This document shows, in pieces, positions 33,546 to 42,652 of a stretch of 64,000 bases of DNA (its first letter is position 1; every line of letters begins with the position of its first letter). The notes beneath the pieces were generated by a model that worked only from the letters and a program-made list of their open reading frames with translations, did no database searches and was not told the DNA's origin. Both the position numbers and the translations under genes were made by a program. Source of the DNA: Calditrichaceae bacterium (GTDB taxonomy: Bacteria > Calditrichota > Calditrichia > RBG-13-44-9 > J075); NCBI GenBank assembly GCA_013360445.1, contig JABWBP010000070.1:1-64000 (forward strand), written 5' to 3'.

Positions 33546-34841
33546 TCAGCGGATCAGGACCATTTTCTTAAAAATACTGTATTGCCCCGCTTTGAGCCGG
33601 TAAATATAAATGCCGCTGCCAACTTCCCGCCCGGCCTCATCCCTCCCGTTCCATTTCACCTGGTAGCGCCCCGCGGGCTGGCGCGCCTGCACCAGGGTAC
33701 GTATTTTCTGGCCCAGGGAGTTGTAAACCGCCAATTCTACATAGCTGAGTGCTGCCTGCCCCGTTGGGGAATTCTGGAACAAACGGAAGTCCGCGGAAGC
33801 ATTCTGCCCCGGCAGAATTCCCGTCATCGGCTGGAAGAGGTACACCCCATTGTTGGGAGTGGCAAAAGAAATCCATTCTTCCGGCCCCGCTTCCAGATCC
33901 ACCACCGGCCCCGGCGCAGGGGGGAGGTCTTGCTGCCAATTCGCTCCCAAATCATTGCTGCGAGAAAAAAACGCATAAGTAGTATCAATGCCATTTCCCC
34001 CGGCGATATACACCGTAGAAGGCGGGATAAAAATCACCTCTGTGATGGTTACCCATCCGCCGCCATTGAATACTTCTTCCCAGGAAGCGCCCGCGTCGGT
34101 GGAGCGGAATACGATATTATAGCAGGCCGCAAAAATGGTCTGGGCGCTGTCGCCTGCAAAATCCAGGTCCGCCACCATACCAAACGGGGAGATGTCCTCC
34201 CAGGTCTCCCCCTTGTCGAGCGATTTGATGAGCAGAATCCCGGCAAAACCGTCCGAACCGCCGGCCAGCACCACGTCAGGATACTCTTCGTGAACCCGCA
34301 CCGTGCGAATGTCGCCCTCGATGGTGGCGGTGTACACCGGGGTCCAGGGCGTGCCGTCGCCGGCGCTGCGATACAGCGCCCGGTTCCCCGCCGCAAAGGT
34401 TTCCCCGCAGATAAGCGGGGTGGGAAAACCATCTAACGCTGCGATGGCCTGGGTGAGGGTATCACTAATTCCCAGGCTGTTGGAGGCAAACGGCTGCCCC
34501 GCCGTGCTGCAAAAAATGTAATCGGCGCTGCCGGGGTTGGGCGTCACCCCCGCGCTGATAATCCAGGGAATCGGCCCCGGCCCATTGTGGGCATAAACGC
34601 TATTCACCCGCAGGGTATCCAAGCCCAGGAACACCCAGCCGGTATCGGTGGGCGAAGGGGTATCCTGGTAATACACCCCCTGGTGATCGGTCCCCACCGC
34701 CAGAACGGTTTGATAGACGTCCAGGGAGGTCACCTGCTTATTCTCCAGCCCCAGGAATTGCAAAAAAACCTGGGCGGAGGCGCCGCCGGGCAGGAGGCTG
34801 CCCAGGGCGATAATCCATAGAAAATTGAGCATGATTCTCAT
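33546..34841 (-). CDS. Secreted BNR-type propeller protein with shortened T9SS tail
   Basis: 431 aa from the ATG at 34841 (GAGGAG upstream; frame open to 34931). Signal peptide to A-S-A-Q, then sortilin/BNR-like propeller repeats (S-L-D-K-G-E-T-W, F-R-S-T-D-A-G-A-S-W). In the sorting domain the hallmark N-Y-P-N-P-F-N-P...S-Y-Q-L is missing: F-Q-N runs straight into S-P-T-G-Q-A-A-L, an in-frame deletion of about 15 codons. The rest of the tail to R-x-K-M-V-L-I-R is intact. Its last 230 bases are nearly identical to those of the next gene. Confidence 0.85.
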   Translation of the reverse strand: MRIMLNFLWIIALGSLLPGGASAQVFLQFLGLENKQVTSLDVYQTVLAVGTDHQGVYYQDTPSPTDTGWVFLGLDTLRVNSVYAHNGPGPIPWIISAGVTPNPGSADYIFCSTAGQPFASNSLGISDTLTQAIAALDGFPTPLICGETFAAGNRALYRSAGDGTPWTPVYTATIEGDIRTVRVHEEYPDVVLAGGSDGFAGILLIKSLDKGETWEDISPFGMVADLDFAGDSAQTIFAACYNIVFRSTDAGASWEEVFNGGGWVTITEVIFIPPSTVYIAGGNGIDTTYAFFSRSNDLGANWQQDLPPAPGPVVDLEAGPEEWISFATPNNGVYLFQPMTGILPGQNASADFRLFQNSPTGQAALSYVELAVYNSLGQKIRTLVQARQPAGRYQVKWNGRDEAGREVGSGIYIYRLKAGQYSIFKKMVLIR

Positions 34842-34942
34842 GGGATTGCTCCTCAGGTTTGTGGTGTTAGAGCAAGAGTGAAACGGAATATGGAATACGC
34901 AATACGTAATGCGTATTCCGTATTGGGCCAATGAACGGGCTT

Positions 34943-36857
34943 TCAGCGGATCAGGACCATTTTCTTAAAAATACTGTATTGCCCCGCTTTGAGGCGGTAA
35001 ATATACACGCCGCTGGCTACCTCCCGCCCGGCCTCATCCCTCCCGTCCCATTTCACCTGGTAGCGCCCTGCGGGCTGGCGCGCCTGCACCAGGGTACGTA
35101 TTTTCTGGCCCAGGGAGTTGTAAACCGCCAATTCTACATAGCTGAGTGCTGCCTGCCCCGTTGGGGAAGAACAATGCGGATTGTTCGGGTTGCAAACCTG
35201 GTTCTCCGGCAATCCCCACCGGGGGCAGCACGTTTTCGTACAGCAAATCCGGAAGCCCGATGGGAACCCCGGCGCCGAGGGATTCGGGAGCGACGGAGAT
35301 GAAAATATCCGCGTCGCCGTCGCGCTCCATATCGGCAACTGCGGTGGAAACGTTGAAATCGTTGATCGGGGGCAGGTGCGCGGATTCATCGGAGAAGAAA
35401 CCGCCGCTGTTGAAATAGAGAAAATCGGGAGCCGGCCCGCCCACTACCACGTTGATCATGAACAGATCTGCAGAGCCGTTGCGATCAAAGTCGGCGAACT
35501 CCGCGTCGTTATTCCAGATCACCGTTTCCGGGGGGAGGCGCAGGGCGGTTTCGTCGGAAAAGTAGCCGCCGCCGTTGTTTACATAGAGCACGTTCAGGGC
35601 TTCCTCTACAAAAAAACCGACGTCAATGGAATACAAATCCACCGCTCCATCGTTGTTGATGTCGGTTGTCTTCAGCAACTTGCTGGTTCGCACGATCTCC
35701 GGCATCCGCGCGGCGGTTTCATCGCCGAATGTGCCGTCGCTGTTCTGAATAAACACCGCATTGCGCCCGCTGAGGGTGTCGATGGGGTTGCCCTGGGGAT
35801 CGGTAATGATAAAATCCCCCAGGCAGGCCAGCACAATATCCGGCAAGGAATCGCCGTTCACGTCGGTTAGCAGCGCATCGACGGCGAAATATTGAGTTAA
35901 GGGGAGGGCGGTATTATCCTCAAAAAAATGGCCGCTGCCGTCGTTCAATAACACGAAAAGCGGCGTCTGAAGCAGCGGCCCGGCAAACCCCGGTAAGGCG
36001 GTAAGCAGCAAATCCGGAAAAGCGTCGTCATTGATAAACCCCCAATCCGCATTGTAATAAATCGCGGGGGTTTGGGGCAGGTGGGTAAAGGAGACGTCCG
36101 TGAAAAACCCCTGCCCGTCGTTGAGCAGCAGCTTATCGGCGTTCAACGCCGCGCTGGAGGCGTCATCGGCGGCGAGATAGATGTCTAAGTCGCCGTCGGA
36201 ATCGGCGTCGAAAACCGCCAGGTCATTCACAAACAGTTGCAGCGAAGGAAATCGCGCCGCGGTTTCGTTGCTGAAATGCCCGCTGCCGTCGTTGATGAAA
36301 ACCTGCGGTTGTTCCGGAGTGGTAAAGGTATTGATCCCTAAGATAATATCCGGTAAGGAATCCCCGGTGACATCTACAAATTCCGTGAAGGCCGCCGGGA
36401 GGGAATCCCCCGGCAGGTGAGTTTGGGAAACCTCGTTGAAATAGGGCTGGCCGAAGGGGGCGGGAAATTCCGGCGAGAATTCGCTATCGCGGATTTGGTA
36501 GAAATAATATCCCGCGGCCAGGGGAATGCGTCCCCCGAAAATCTGCTCGCCGGAAACGTCTCCGCTCGAAGCTGCGAAATCCAGCGGCTTTTCCCATACC
36601 TTTTTCCCGGTGTGGCTGAATAACAGGAATAACGGGTGCGAGACGGTTTCCGGGAGGGGAAAACGAATTTTCAGCGCGGCAGGATTTTCCCGTTGAAGCG
36701 GGGTAATCAAAATGATCCCGGCGGATGAGGCGGGGGAGGTAAAGCTGGATGATCGCTCCGCCGGCATGGCAAGAAGCCCGGCGGCCGGCGGCAAAATCGC
36801 CAGGAGCGGCATCCCGGCGAGTAAAATACGATGAACCGATAGCAGAAACTTGCGCAT
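34943..36857 (-). pseudogene. Frameshifted secreted FG-GAP/VCBS repeat protein with T9SS tail
   Basis: The main frame (36857 to about 35170; AAGGAG before the ATG) encodes a signal peptide and at least six FG-GAP-type calcium-loop repeats (D-V-T-G-D-S-L-P-D-I, D-A-D-S-D-G-D-L-D-I, D-I-N-N-D-G-A-V-D-L). Near 35170 the reading continues in another frame with S-S-P-T-G-Q-A-A-L and a full sorting tail ending K-K-M-V-L-I-R at 34943. Comparison with the neighbour suggests loss of five bases (CAGAA) at the junction. Without correction the original frame runs to 35034 and ends in nonsense sequence. It could be a real mutation or an assembly error. Confidence 0.75.
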
Positions 36858-37101
36858 AAGATGCTCCTTTCCGGTTTCGAGGATTCGCCGCGACGGCGAT
36901 TTTCTCCTCTTGGCAGTGTTTACATTCAAATCTCATGCCTGTCGTAAACCGGTTCCGGGCGGAAGTAATGCGCGCGGTAACAACCGTTCTATAGCTGAAA
37001 GAATCAACCTTTGCCTGTATGATAGCAGCCGCGTGAGGAGGAGATAGCAGGGGAGAAATCGTCAAGAATTCGATAGACTGTCGAAAATCCGATAGCAATA
37101 A
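36858..37101. other. Upstream region of the FG-GAP gene
   Basis: Presumably holds the promoter of the minus-strand FG-GAP gene. No confident -35/-10 pair or gene was found. A GATAGACTGTCGAAAATCCGAT stretch near 37070 shows weak dyad symmetry. Confidence 0.3.
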
Positions 37102-37406
37102 CTGATGTTACGCATTTTACCACATGGTTCGATAAACTCACCATGCAAAAGCCACAGAGAACACAGAGTTTTAATCGCCTTTTTTAGCGTTTTTGCTTCT
37201 CAGCGCGGTCTCAGATTCGTAACTATTCAGGCGTTTTGCCACAGAGGCCACAGAGAGCACAGAGACATAAAAAAATTCCTAATCAAATCACAAATACAGG
37301 GATATAAGTCTCTAAATTGAATAGTAACTCAGATTCAATAAATACTTGATTTTCTCTGTGCCCTCTGTGGCTCTGTGGTTGATTTTTGGTGTCTGCGTAA
37401 CATCAG
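37102..37406. mobile_element. Non-autonomous element family B, copy 2, carrying a nested family-A element
   Basis: The ends are a perfect 13-bp inverted repeat, CTGATGTTACGCA and TGCGTAACATCAG. It is flanked by exact 7-bp direct repeats GCAATAA at 37095-37101 and 37407-37413. Subterminal arms GCCACAGAGAACACAGAG and CTCTGTGCCCTCTGTGGC are complementary. The element is split by a complete family-A insertion at 37219-37328. Removing that and one duplicated octamer leaves about 187 bp, close in size to copy 1. Confidence 0.85.
37219..37328. mobile_element. Non-autonomous element family A, copy 2 (nested)
   Basis: 110 bp. Starts GTAACTATTCAGGCGTTTTG and ends TTGAATAGTAAC, flanked by exact 8-bp duplications TCAGATTC at 37211-37218 and 37329-37336. 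Bases 1-93 match copy 1 almost perfectly, but the right-hand CTCTGTGG arm is deleted, so mobility may be lost. Confidence 0.85.
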
Positions 37407-37413
37407 GCAATAA

Positions 37414-38236
37414 TTAAAATTGCGAAGATTTGTACAGAGCGATTCCTTTTCCCTCGGCATACTTTTTCACCTTAGAATCGCTAACCATGTGCGTAACCAG
37501 AATTGGAAACAAATGCGGGTGCACTCCCTGCAGCCGTTTGAGTTTTTTACGAATAAAAGTATCAACGTCGTTTCTGGAAAGTTGGCTTTTGCTCTCTCCG
37601 ACGATCAAGATTTCTTTTCCATTTTGCTCTGCCCGGCCGAGGATGTTCACCTCGATTTCATTGCCGGTATTATCCGGGATGTAATCCCTATCCAGTCTTC
37701 CTCGAATCTTGATCTGGAAATCCTGCTCCAGTAAAGCGGGCAGGGCTTTATAGGCTTCATTTTCCAGGGTGTAACCCACCGTGGCGGAAAGGCCGCCTAA
37801 TTGCCGGCGGGTCTCTTTGTGTTCATCCGCCAAAGCGGCCAGGGATTTCTCGGTGCGTTTCTGGGCTTCGGCCAACTCTTCTACCCGCGTTTCGGTGCGT
37901 TTCTGGGCTGCGGCTAATTCTTCCACCCGCTGTTCGGTGCGTTTCTGGGCTTCGGCTAATTCTTCCACTTTAACGGTGAGGGAATCTAACCGTTGTTCGG
38001 TGCGTTTCTGGGCTTCGGCCAGTTCCTCGACTTTAACGGTGAGGGAATCTAACCGTTGTTCGGTGCTGGGCTTCACCAAGATCCCGCACGATCTCCCGCA
38101 GCTCGCTAAAATCTGCCTTGGTGACGGTATTGGCAAGCTCGCCGTAGATATATCCCATCATCTCGGCAATTTTAAGCGCCGCCTCCGGCTCGAGTTTCTC
38201 TTTTAGTTCATTATAGATTTTCAGCGTGTCTAACAT
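37414..38236 (-). pseudogene. Frameshifted coiled-coil PD-(D/E)XK nuclease-like protein (DUF3782-like)
   Basis: The start frame (38236, M-L-D-T-L-K-I-Y-N-E-L) encodes a helical N-terminus up to V-R-D-L-G-E-A-Q. The remainder, in another frame from about 38070, has four heptad-rich repeats ([13 protein letters not shown]) and a nuclease-like core, E-I-E-V-N-I-L-G then I-L-I-V-G-E-S-K-S, ending at 37414. By comparison with the repeats, five bases (AAACG) are missing within CAG-AAACG-CACCG at about 38068. Repeat-mediated slippage could make the change reversible. The function of this family is unknown. Confidence 0.75.
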
Positions 38237-38364
38237 AAGCTCTCACGGCTATCATCTTAAATTTCATCTTAAATATACTGAAAACCCTGTCGAAATGAAT
38301 AAAAAATTTGCGAAAATTTCTGGAAAGCCGTATAATCTCAAAAATCATTTCTAAAGGAGCTCTG

Positions 38365-40875
38365 ATGAATTACCGTCACTCACATACAGCCGCTGCGATA
38401 CTCCCGGGCATTTTCGCAGCGATTATAATCGCTTCATGCCTGCTGATCTCCTGCCGCTGCGAGCTAAATCCCGCTGCCCACCCGAAGTGGTTCGAGCAAG
38501 GGCCGGGGCCGATCATCTCCGGGCAGGTGGAGGGCATGGAAGACCGCCCGGTGGCGGGAGCGGTAAAATCCATTGCCCCGCATCCCCGGGATCAGAATAT
38601 TATTTACATCGCTACCGTAAACGGCGGGGTGTGGAAAACCAGCAACGCCTACGACGATTTTCCGGAGTGGGTTCCCCTCACCGACCACCTGCCCAGCCTG
38701 GCTATCGGCTGCATCGCCTTCAGCCCCCTGGATGAGAATTTCAATACCCTGTTTGCCGGAACCGGCTCCTTCAGTAGCGGCGCCCGCGCCGGCGGGCCGG
38801 CCATCGGAATTTATAAGACCGGCAGCGGCGGGTTCGTTTGGGAAACCATCGGGCAGAAAGACCTGGCGGGAATTCCCATCCGGGAAATCATCCCCGCCGC
38901 GATGGAAGGCAACGTTGCCGGGGAGCCAATTCTGCTGGTTGCCACTACCCAGGGAATTTTCCGCAGCATCGACGCCGGGGCAAATTTCAACAACGTATTG
39001 GCGGGCAACGTGACTTCCCTGGTGGGCGATCCCAATAACGCCAGCCAGTTTTTCGCCGCCATTCCCGGACAGGGAGTCTTCCGCAGCACCGATGCTGGCG
39101 CTACCTGGCAGGCAACCGCTGCCATCAATGATCCGGTAGTCGCCAATGCCGTCTCCGCTAAATTAGCGGTCAGCCGCACCCCGGAGCCCGGCGGCAGCCC
39201 GCTGTATGCGGCGTTTTCCCAGGCAAGCAGCGCCTCGGTGTGGCGCTCTGCCAGCGCCGGCGATTCCTGGAACTGGATGGGCACACCTACCACCAAAGAG
39301 CCGCCGGTGGTGGGGACGAACATCGGTCCCTTTCCGGGGGGACAATCGGCCATCCACTTTTCCTTAGCGGCCGACCCCGAAAGCCGCTTCCTGGTGTACC
39401 TGGGGGGCGACCGCCAGCCGGTTGCGTTTCTGCCCAATTCCAGCGGCACCGGCGACTTTTCCGGGCGTTTGTTCTGGGGAGATTTCAGCAAACCGGCCGG
39501 GCAGATGTGGGCGCCGATGGTCGGCGCCGGCGCAGGCGACACTTCCCCCCACGCCGATTCCCGGGATATGAAATTCGACGCCCTGGGCAATTTGTTAGAG
39601 GCGGATGACGGGGGAATTTACCGCCTGAGCGTTCCCTCCCAGCCCACGGAGCGAAAATGGAGTTCCGTGAACGGCAATCTGCGCATCACGGAGTTTTACC
39701 GCATCTCTTACGATTCTCACAATAACGTGATTTTCGGGGGAACCCAGGACGTCGGTTCCGTGGAGCAGGTGCTGCCGGTGGATACCGTTACTGGCGCGTT
39801 CTTGTGGCGGGACGCCCGCTTATTCGGTTTTAACATAGCCGGTTTTAATGTGGATTTGATTACCCAGGAAGGGGACGGCGGGTTTGTAGGGGTAGATAAT
39901 CAAACCCAAAATAATGCCTCCATCCGTTATACGATGGGCAATAACCTGAACTTGTTTTTCCGGCGGGATTATTCCACACCCAGCCCCGCGGTGGTCCCCG
40001 GCTGGCTTAATTTTGCCGCGGAGGGCAATCCCCTCCCCTTCAGCGGACTACACACCCAGGACCAGGGCATGGAGGGCTTCCGTTTGATTCCCTTTGCGGT
40101 GAACGTCGTGGAGCCGGCTTCCCTGGTGATCGGGGCTAACGCGATTTACGAGAGCCGTGATTTTGGCGTCTCGGTCTCCGTGGTGGGGCAGCCGCGCCGC
40201 GGGCGAATAGTGGACGCCATTGCCTACGGCAGCCGCAACCCGGAGGACCGCAGCGACCGGGTGGGGGTAATTTACGCCGCGCGCGGCAACGAGCTAAGCA
40301 TACGCCCCACCTTTACGGTGGACTGGAATCGCCGCTTCATCGGCGATACGCTCTTCTCTTCCGCGGGAAACAAAATTATCCGCGATATGGTGATCGACCC
40401 GGATAACTGGCGGCGCGCCTACCTGGTAACCCAAAACCGGGTGTACCGCATCGAAAACGCCACGGAGGATAACGAAGCGGTTATCGACCTCACCGGCGAC
40501 CTCAGCAATTTTTCCGCTTATTACGACAGCATCTCCAACGGCCAGCGCGATATTGACCTGCGCTGCGTGGAACTGTTCAAATCCGAAGAAGGAATGAGCG
40601 TGCTGTTGGTGGGGGGAATGGGCGGGGTGTTCCGGCTGCGCCACGCGGACCTGGGAACGCCCGGCGGGGTAACGCCCTGGCTGTGGGAGGAATTCGGCAT
40701 CCTGCTGCCCAACGTGTTAGTGCGGGACATTCATTATGACCGCACGGATGATATTTTAATCGCCGGCACCTGGGGACGGGGGGCGTGGACCATCCTGAAT
40801 GCCTCGGAAAGTTTGACCGAGCCGAGATTCATCGTCAAAAGCGGGCAGGTTCCGAGGGCGGTGAAAAGGAATTAA
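38365..40875 (+). CDS. Lipoprotein with VPS10/BNR-type beta-propellers
   Basis: 836 aa, starting at 38365 after AAAGGAG (the open frame begins at 38308). The leader has a hydrophobic segment ending L-L-I-S-C, consistent with a lipoprotein. Two propeller-like halves follow, with sortilin/GH74-type repeats such as G-V-W-K-T-S-N-A, G-I-F-R-S-I-D-A-G-A, G-V-F-R-S-T-D-A-G-A-T-W and a late D-I-L-I-A-G-T-W-G-R-G-A-W. No T9SS tail is present, unlike the neighbouring secreted proteins. No glycosidase active site could be assigned. A copy of repeat E begins at the stop codon. Confidence 0.82.
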   Translation: MNYRHSHTAAAILPGIFAAIIIASCLLISCRCELNPAAHPKWFEQGPGPIISGQVEGMEDRPVAGAVKSIAPHPRDQNIIYIATVNGGVWKTSNAYDDFPEWVPLTDHLPSLAIGCIAFSPLDENFNTLFAGTGSFSSGARAGGPAIGIYKTGSGGFVWETIGQKDLAGIPIREIIPAAMEGNVAGEPILLVATTQGIFRSIDAGANFNNVLAGNVTSLVGDPNNASQFFAAIPGQGVFRSTDAGATWQATAAINDPVVANAVSAKLAVSRTPEPGGSPLYAAFSQASSASVWRSASAGDSWNWMGTPTTKEPPVVGTNIGPFPGGQSAIHFSLAADPESRFLVYLGGDRQPVAFLPNSSGTGDFSGRLFWGDFSKPAGQMWAPMVGAGAGDTSPHADSRDMKFDALGNLLEADDGGIYRLSVPSQPTERKWSSVNGNLRITEFYRISYDSHNNVIFGGTQDVGSVEQVLPVDTVTGAFLWRDARLFGFNIAGFNVDLITQEGDGGFVGVDNQTQNNASIRYTMGNNLNLFFRRDYSTPSPAVVPGWLNFAAEGNPLPFSGLHTQDQGMEGFRLIPFAVNVVEPASLVIGANAIYESRDFGVSVSVVGQPRRGRIVDAIAYGSRNPEDRSDRVGVIYAARGNELSIRPTFTVDWNRRFIGDTLFSSAGNKIIRDMVIDPDNWRRAYLVTQNRVYRIENATEDNEAVIDLTGDLSNFSAYYDSISNGQRDIDLRCVELFKSEEGMSVLLVGGMGGVFRLRHADLGTPGGVTPWLWEEFGILLPNVLVRDIHYDRTDDILIAGTWGRGAWTILNASESLTEPRFIVKSGQVPRAVKRN

Positions 40876-40967
40876 GGGAGCCAGAAAAAAATAATGTACC
40901 CAACTGAGCGCACAGAGTTATTGAAACACATTAGCGTTCAGTGGTACAATAAAAAGGGCGAAAGCCC
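40872..40967 (+). repeat. 96-bp repeat family E, copy 1
   Basis: 94 of 96 bases are identical to the reverse complement of 62133-62228. It begins in the stop codon of the upstream gene (TTAAGGGAGCCAG) and ends in a GGGC-GAAA-GCCC mini-hairpin. Internal AATGTACCCAACTGAGCG and CGTTCAGTGGTACAAT can pair imperfectly, so the transcript could fold. Both copies lie directly 3' of a gene in the same relative orientation. Confidence 0.85.
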
Positions 40968-40975
40968 GTGTTCGC

Positions 40976-41025
40976 GTGTTCAGGTGTTTTAGTGTTTTGG
41001 CAACTCCACTATAACACCCGGACAC
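40976..41025. repeat. Imperfect GTGTTCAGGTGTT hairpin
   Basis: GTGTTCAGGTGTT pairs with AACACCCGGACAC with two mismatches. A perfect version lies at 42437-42481, so related hairpins stand on both sides of the dehydrogenase gene. Confidence 0.65.
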
Positions 41026-41030
41026 TGATT

Positions 41031-42362
41031 TTATACGTACTCGTTGACCGGCCCGTAGAGGTGGAAAAAGCCGTTCATCAGCACCCCGTTGACGTCATCA
41101 GCAGAATCGGCCACCCCGCCGGAGACCAGCTGCTGACCAATCGCTTTTGAGCGTTTCAGGTATGCCAGCGCCAGTTTTGCCCCCGGGGTGCCGGCGGCGG
41201 TTAGATTTGCAAAATAGGTTTTCAACGCCGCGGCGCGATGTTCATCCTTCAGCAGCGCCTTCCAGGGAGCGTGGCCCTGGGGCAGCGGGCCGATTTTCTC
41301 ATCCGCTTTCGCTGTCCAATCGCCCTCGCCGAAGAGGCGGTACTGGCCGCTTTCCGGATCGTACACTCCCGCCGGTTTGCCGCCTTCGTATTTCAAAAAA
41401 CCGTCCTTCTGGCTGCCGTCGGGGAATTGCCCGCCCTTCACCCCTTTTTCAACTAATTTATCGATCAGTTTGCTGTGCAGGGTTTCTTTCGGGAAATAGG
41501 GATCCATGATCTTCAAAATGCTCTGGAAAATATCCAGCCCCACGTAGTCGATCAGTTGGAAAATCCCCATGGGGCGGATGAGAAAGTCCTGGCTGACCCG
41601 GTTGAGGGCGTAAATTGCCGCAGCAAGCCCCATTTCATTCCCCAGCCGTTCCGCTTCGGCAATGCCGTGCAGCCCGTCGCGCATAAAGTGCCCGTTGCCG
41701 ATGAACCCGGCCACATCGTTGGAGGAGATGATTATCTTGCCCAGCCGTTTGCCCAATTCCCGGGAAAGCTCCGGCAGATCCGGGCGGATATTTTTCGGAA
41801 TGATCAATTCCACTAATTTTTGCACCGCCGGGGGATTGTAAAAATGAAACCCGATGATGCGCCCCTCCAGCCCGGCCTGCTTATCTAATTCTTTGATGGG
41901 AATGGAAGAGGTGTTGGTAAAAAAGTAGGTTTCCCCGGAGGTATTCGCTTTGAGCTGTTTGTAAACCCGCACTTTTAACTCCAGTTTCTCTAAAATGGCC
42001 TCGAAAACCATGCGGCTGTTCCCCACTGCGTTCAAATCCGTTACCGGGTTCAGCATGGCAGTGAGGTGATTGACGAATTGGGTCTCCAACTCTTCCGCAG
42101 AGCCGGTCCCCGGGAGGAGCGGTTTCAACGTCTCGGCGTTTTTCTGGGCGAATTTTCTTCCCTGCGCCTGTAAATATTCTTGCAGCCCTTTCAACGCCTC
42201 GGGATTCACATCCATCAAGGTAAGTTGGTAGCCGCGGCTGCGGTTCTCCGGCTGAAGTTTTTGCAGCGCCATTTCCTGCGCTAACAGCAGGGAGATGCCG
42301 CTGCCCATTTTTCCTCCCGCGCCTAACACGGCGACGTTTTCCAGGCGGTCTTTCAAGGTCAT
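41031..42362 (-). CDS. 3-hydroxyacyl-CoA dehydrogenase
   Basis: 443 aa. Oxidises 3-hydroxyacyl-CoA with NAD+ in fatty-acid beta-oxidation or a butyrate-type pathway. The N-terminal Rossmann motif is G-A-G-G-K-M-G-S-G (residues about 15-23). The substrate region has T-N-T-S-S-I-P-I, H-F-Y-N-P-P-A-V-Q (His in F-H-F) and S-S-N-D-V-A-G-F-I-G-N, then a duplicated C-terminal helical domain. The length exceeds the single-domain 280-aa enzymes because of a second C-terminal segment; there is no enoyl-CoA hydratase domain. It stands alone. Confidence 0.92.
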   Translation of the reverse strand: MTLKDRLENVAVLGAGGKMGSGISLLLAQEMALQKLQPENRSRGYQLTLMDVNPEALKGLQEYLQAQGRKFAQKNAETLKPLLPGTGSAEELETQFVNHLTAMLNPVTDLNAVGNSRMVFEAILEKLELKVRVYKQLKANTSGETYFFTNTSSIPIKELDKQAGLEGRIIGFHFYNPPAVQKLVELIIPKNIRPDLPELSRELGKRLGKIIISSNDVAGFIGNGHFMRDGLHGIAEAERLGNEMGLAAAIYALNRVSQDFLIRPMGIFQLIDYVGLDIFQSILKIMDPYFPKETLHSKLIDKLVEKGVKGGQFPDGSQKDGFLKYEGGKPAGVYDPESGQYRLFGEGDWTAKADEKIGPLPQGHAPWKALLKDEHRAAALKTYFANLTAAGTPGAKLALAYLKRSKAIGQQLVSGGVADSADDVNGVLMNGFFHLYGPVNEYV

Positions 42363-42436
42363 TTTGAGACTCCTTTAGTTTTTGAATGAACGTAGCAATG
42401 TCTAATCTACCTGGTAAGGGTTAAAAACTGTTCGTT

Positions 42437-42481
42437 GTGTTCAGGTGTTCATGGTTTTCGGTAACCTGAACACCTGAACAC
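42437..42481. repeat. Perfect 15-bp inverted repeat
   Basis: GTGTTCAGGTGTTCA and TGAACACCTGAACAC form a perfect stem with a 15-nt loop. It lies in the divergent space between the dehydrogenase and sigma-factor genes. Confidence 0.8.
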
Positions 42482-42500
42482 AAATTTAAGGGTTTGGTGA

Positions 42501-42537
42501 TTCTTATACAAAGGATTCGAGAATTCCTTTATAAGAA
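42501..42537. promoter_or_regulatory. Dyad upstream of the ECF sigma gene
   Basis: TTCTTATACAAAGGA and TCCTTTATAAGAA form an imperfect dyad about 115-150 bases before the sigma-factor start, just upstream of the candidate promoter at 42543. It could be an operator or the binding site of the sigma factor itself; this is inference. Confidence 0.4.
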
Positions 42538-42542
42538 AGTAA

Positions 42543-42572
42543 TTGGCTGCGCCCATAAAAACTTGCTATATT
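42543..42572 (+). promoter_or_regulatory. Candidate promoter for sigma/anti-sigma genes
   Basis: TTGGCT (42543-42548) and TATATT (42567-42572) are separated by 18 bases and lie about 80 bases before the sigma-factor start. Spacing and sequence suit a housekeeping-type promoter. Confidence 0.4.
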
Positions 42573-42652
42573 CTTGGTAAGTTTAAGAACATCTTTCCTG
42601 TTGCTTTCTATCGTGGTCTATGGTAAGCGGTACTTATTGCCGGGAATAGTGA

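Noticed and set aside
37840-38060. Regularly spaced repeats resembling a small CRISPR array
   Set aside because: They are in-frame coiled-coil codons with repeat units next to each other, not repeats with unique spacers.
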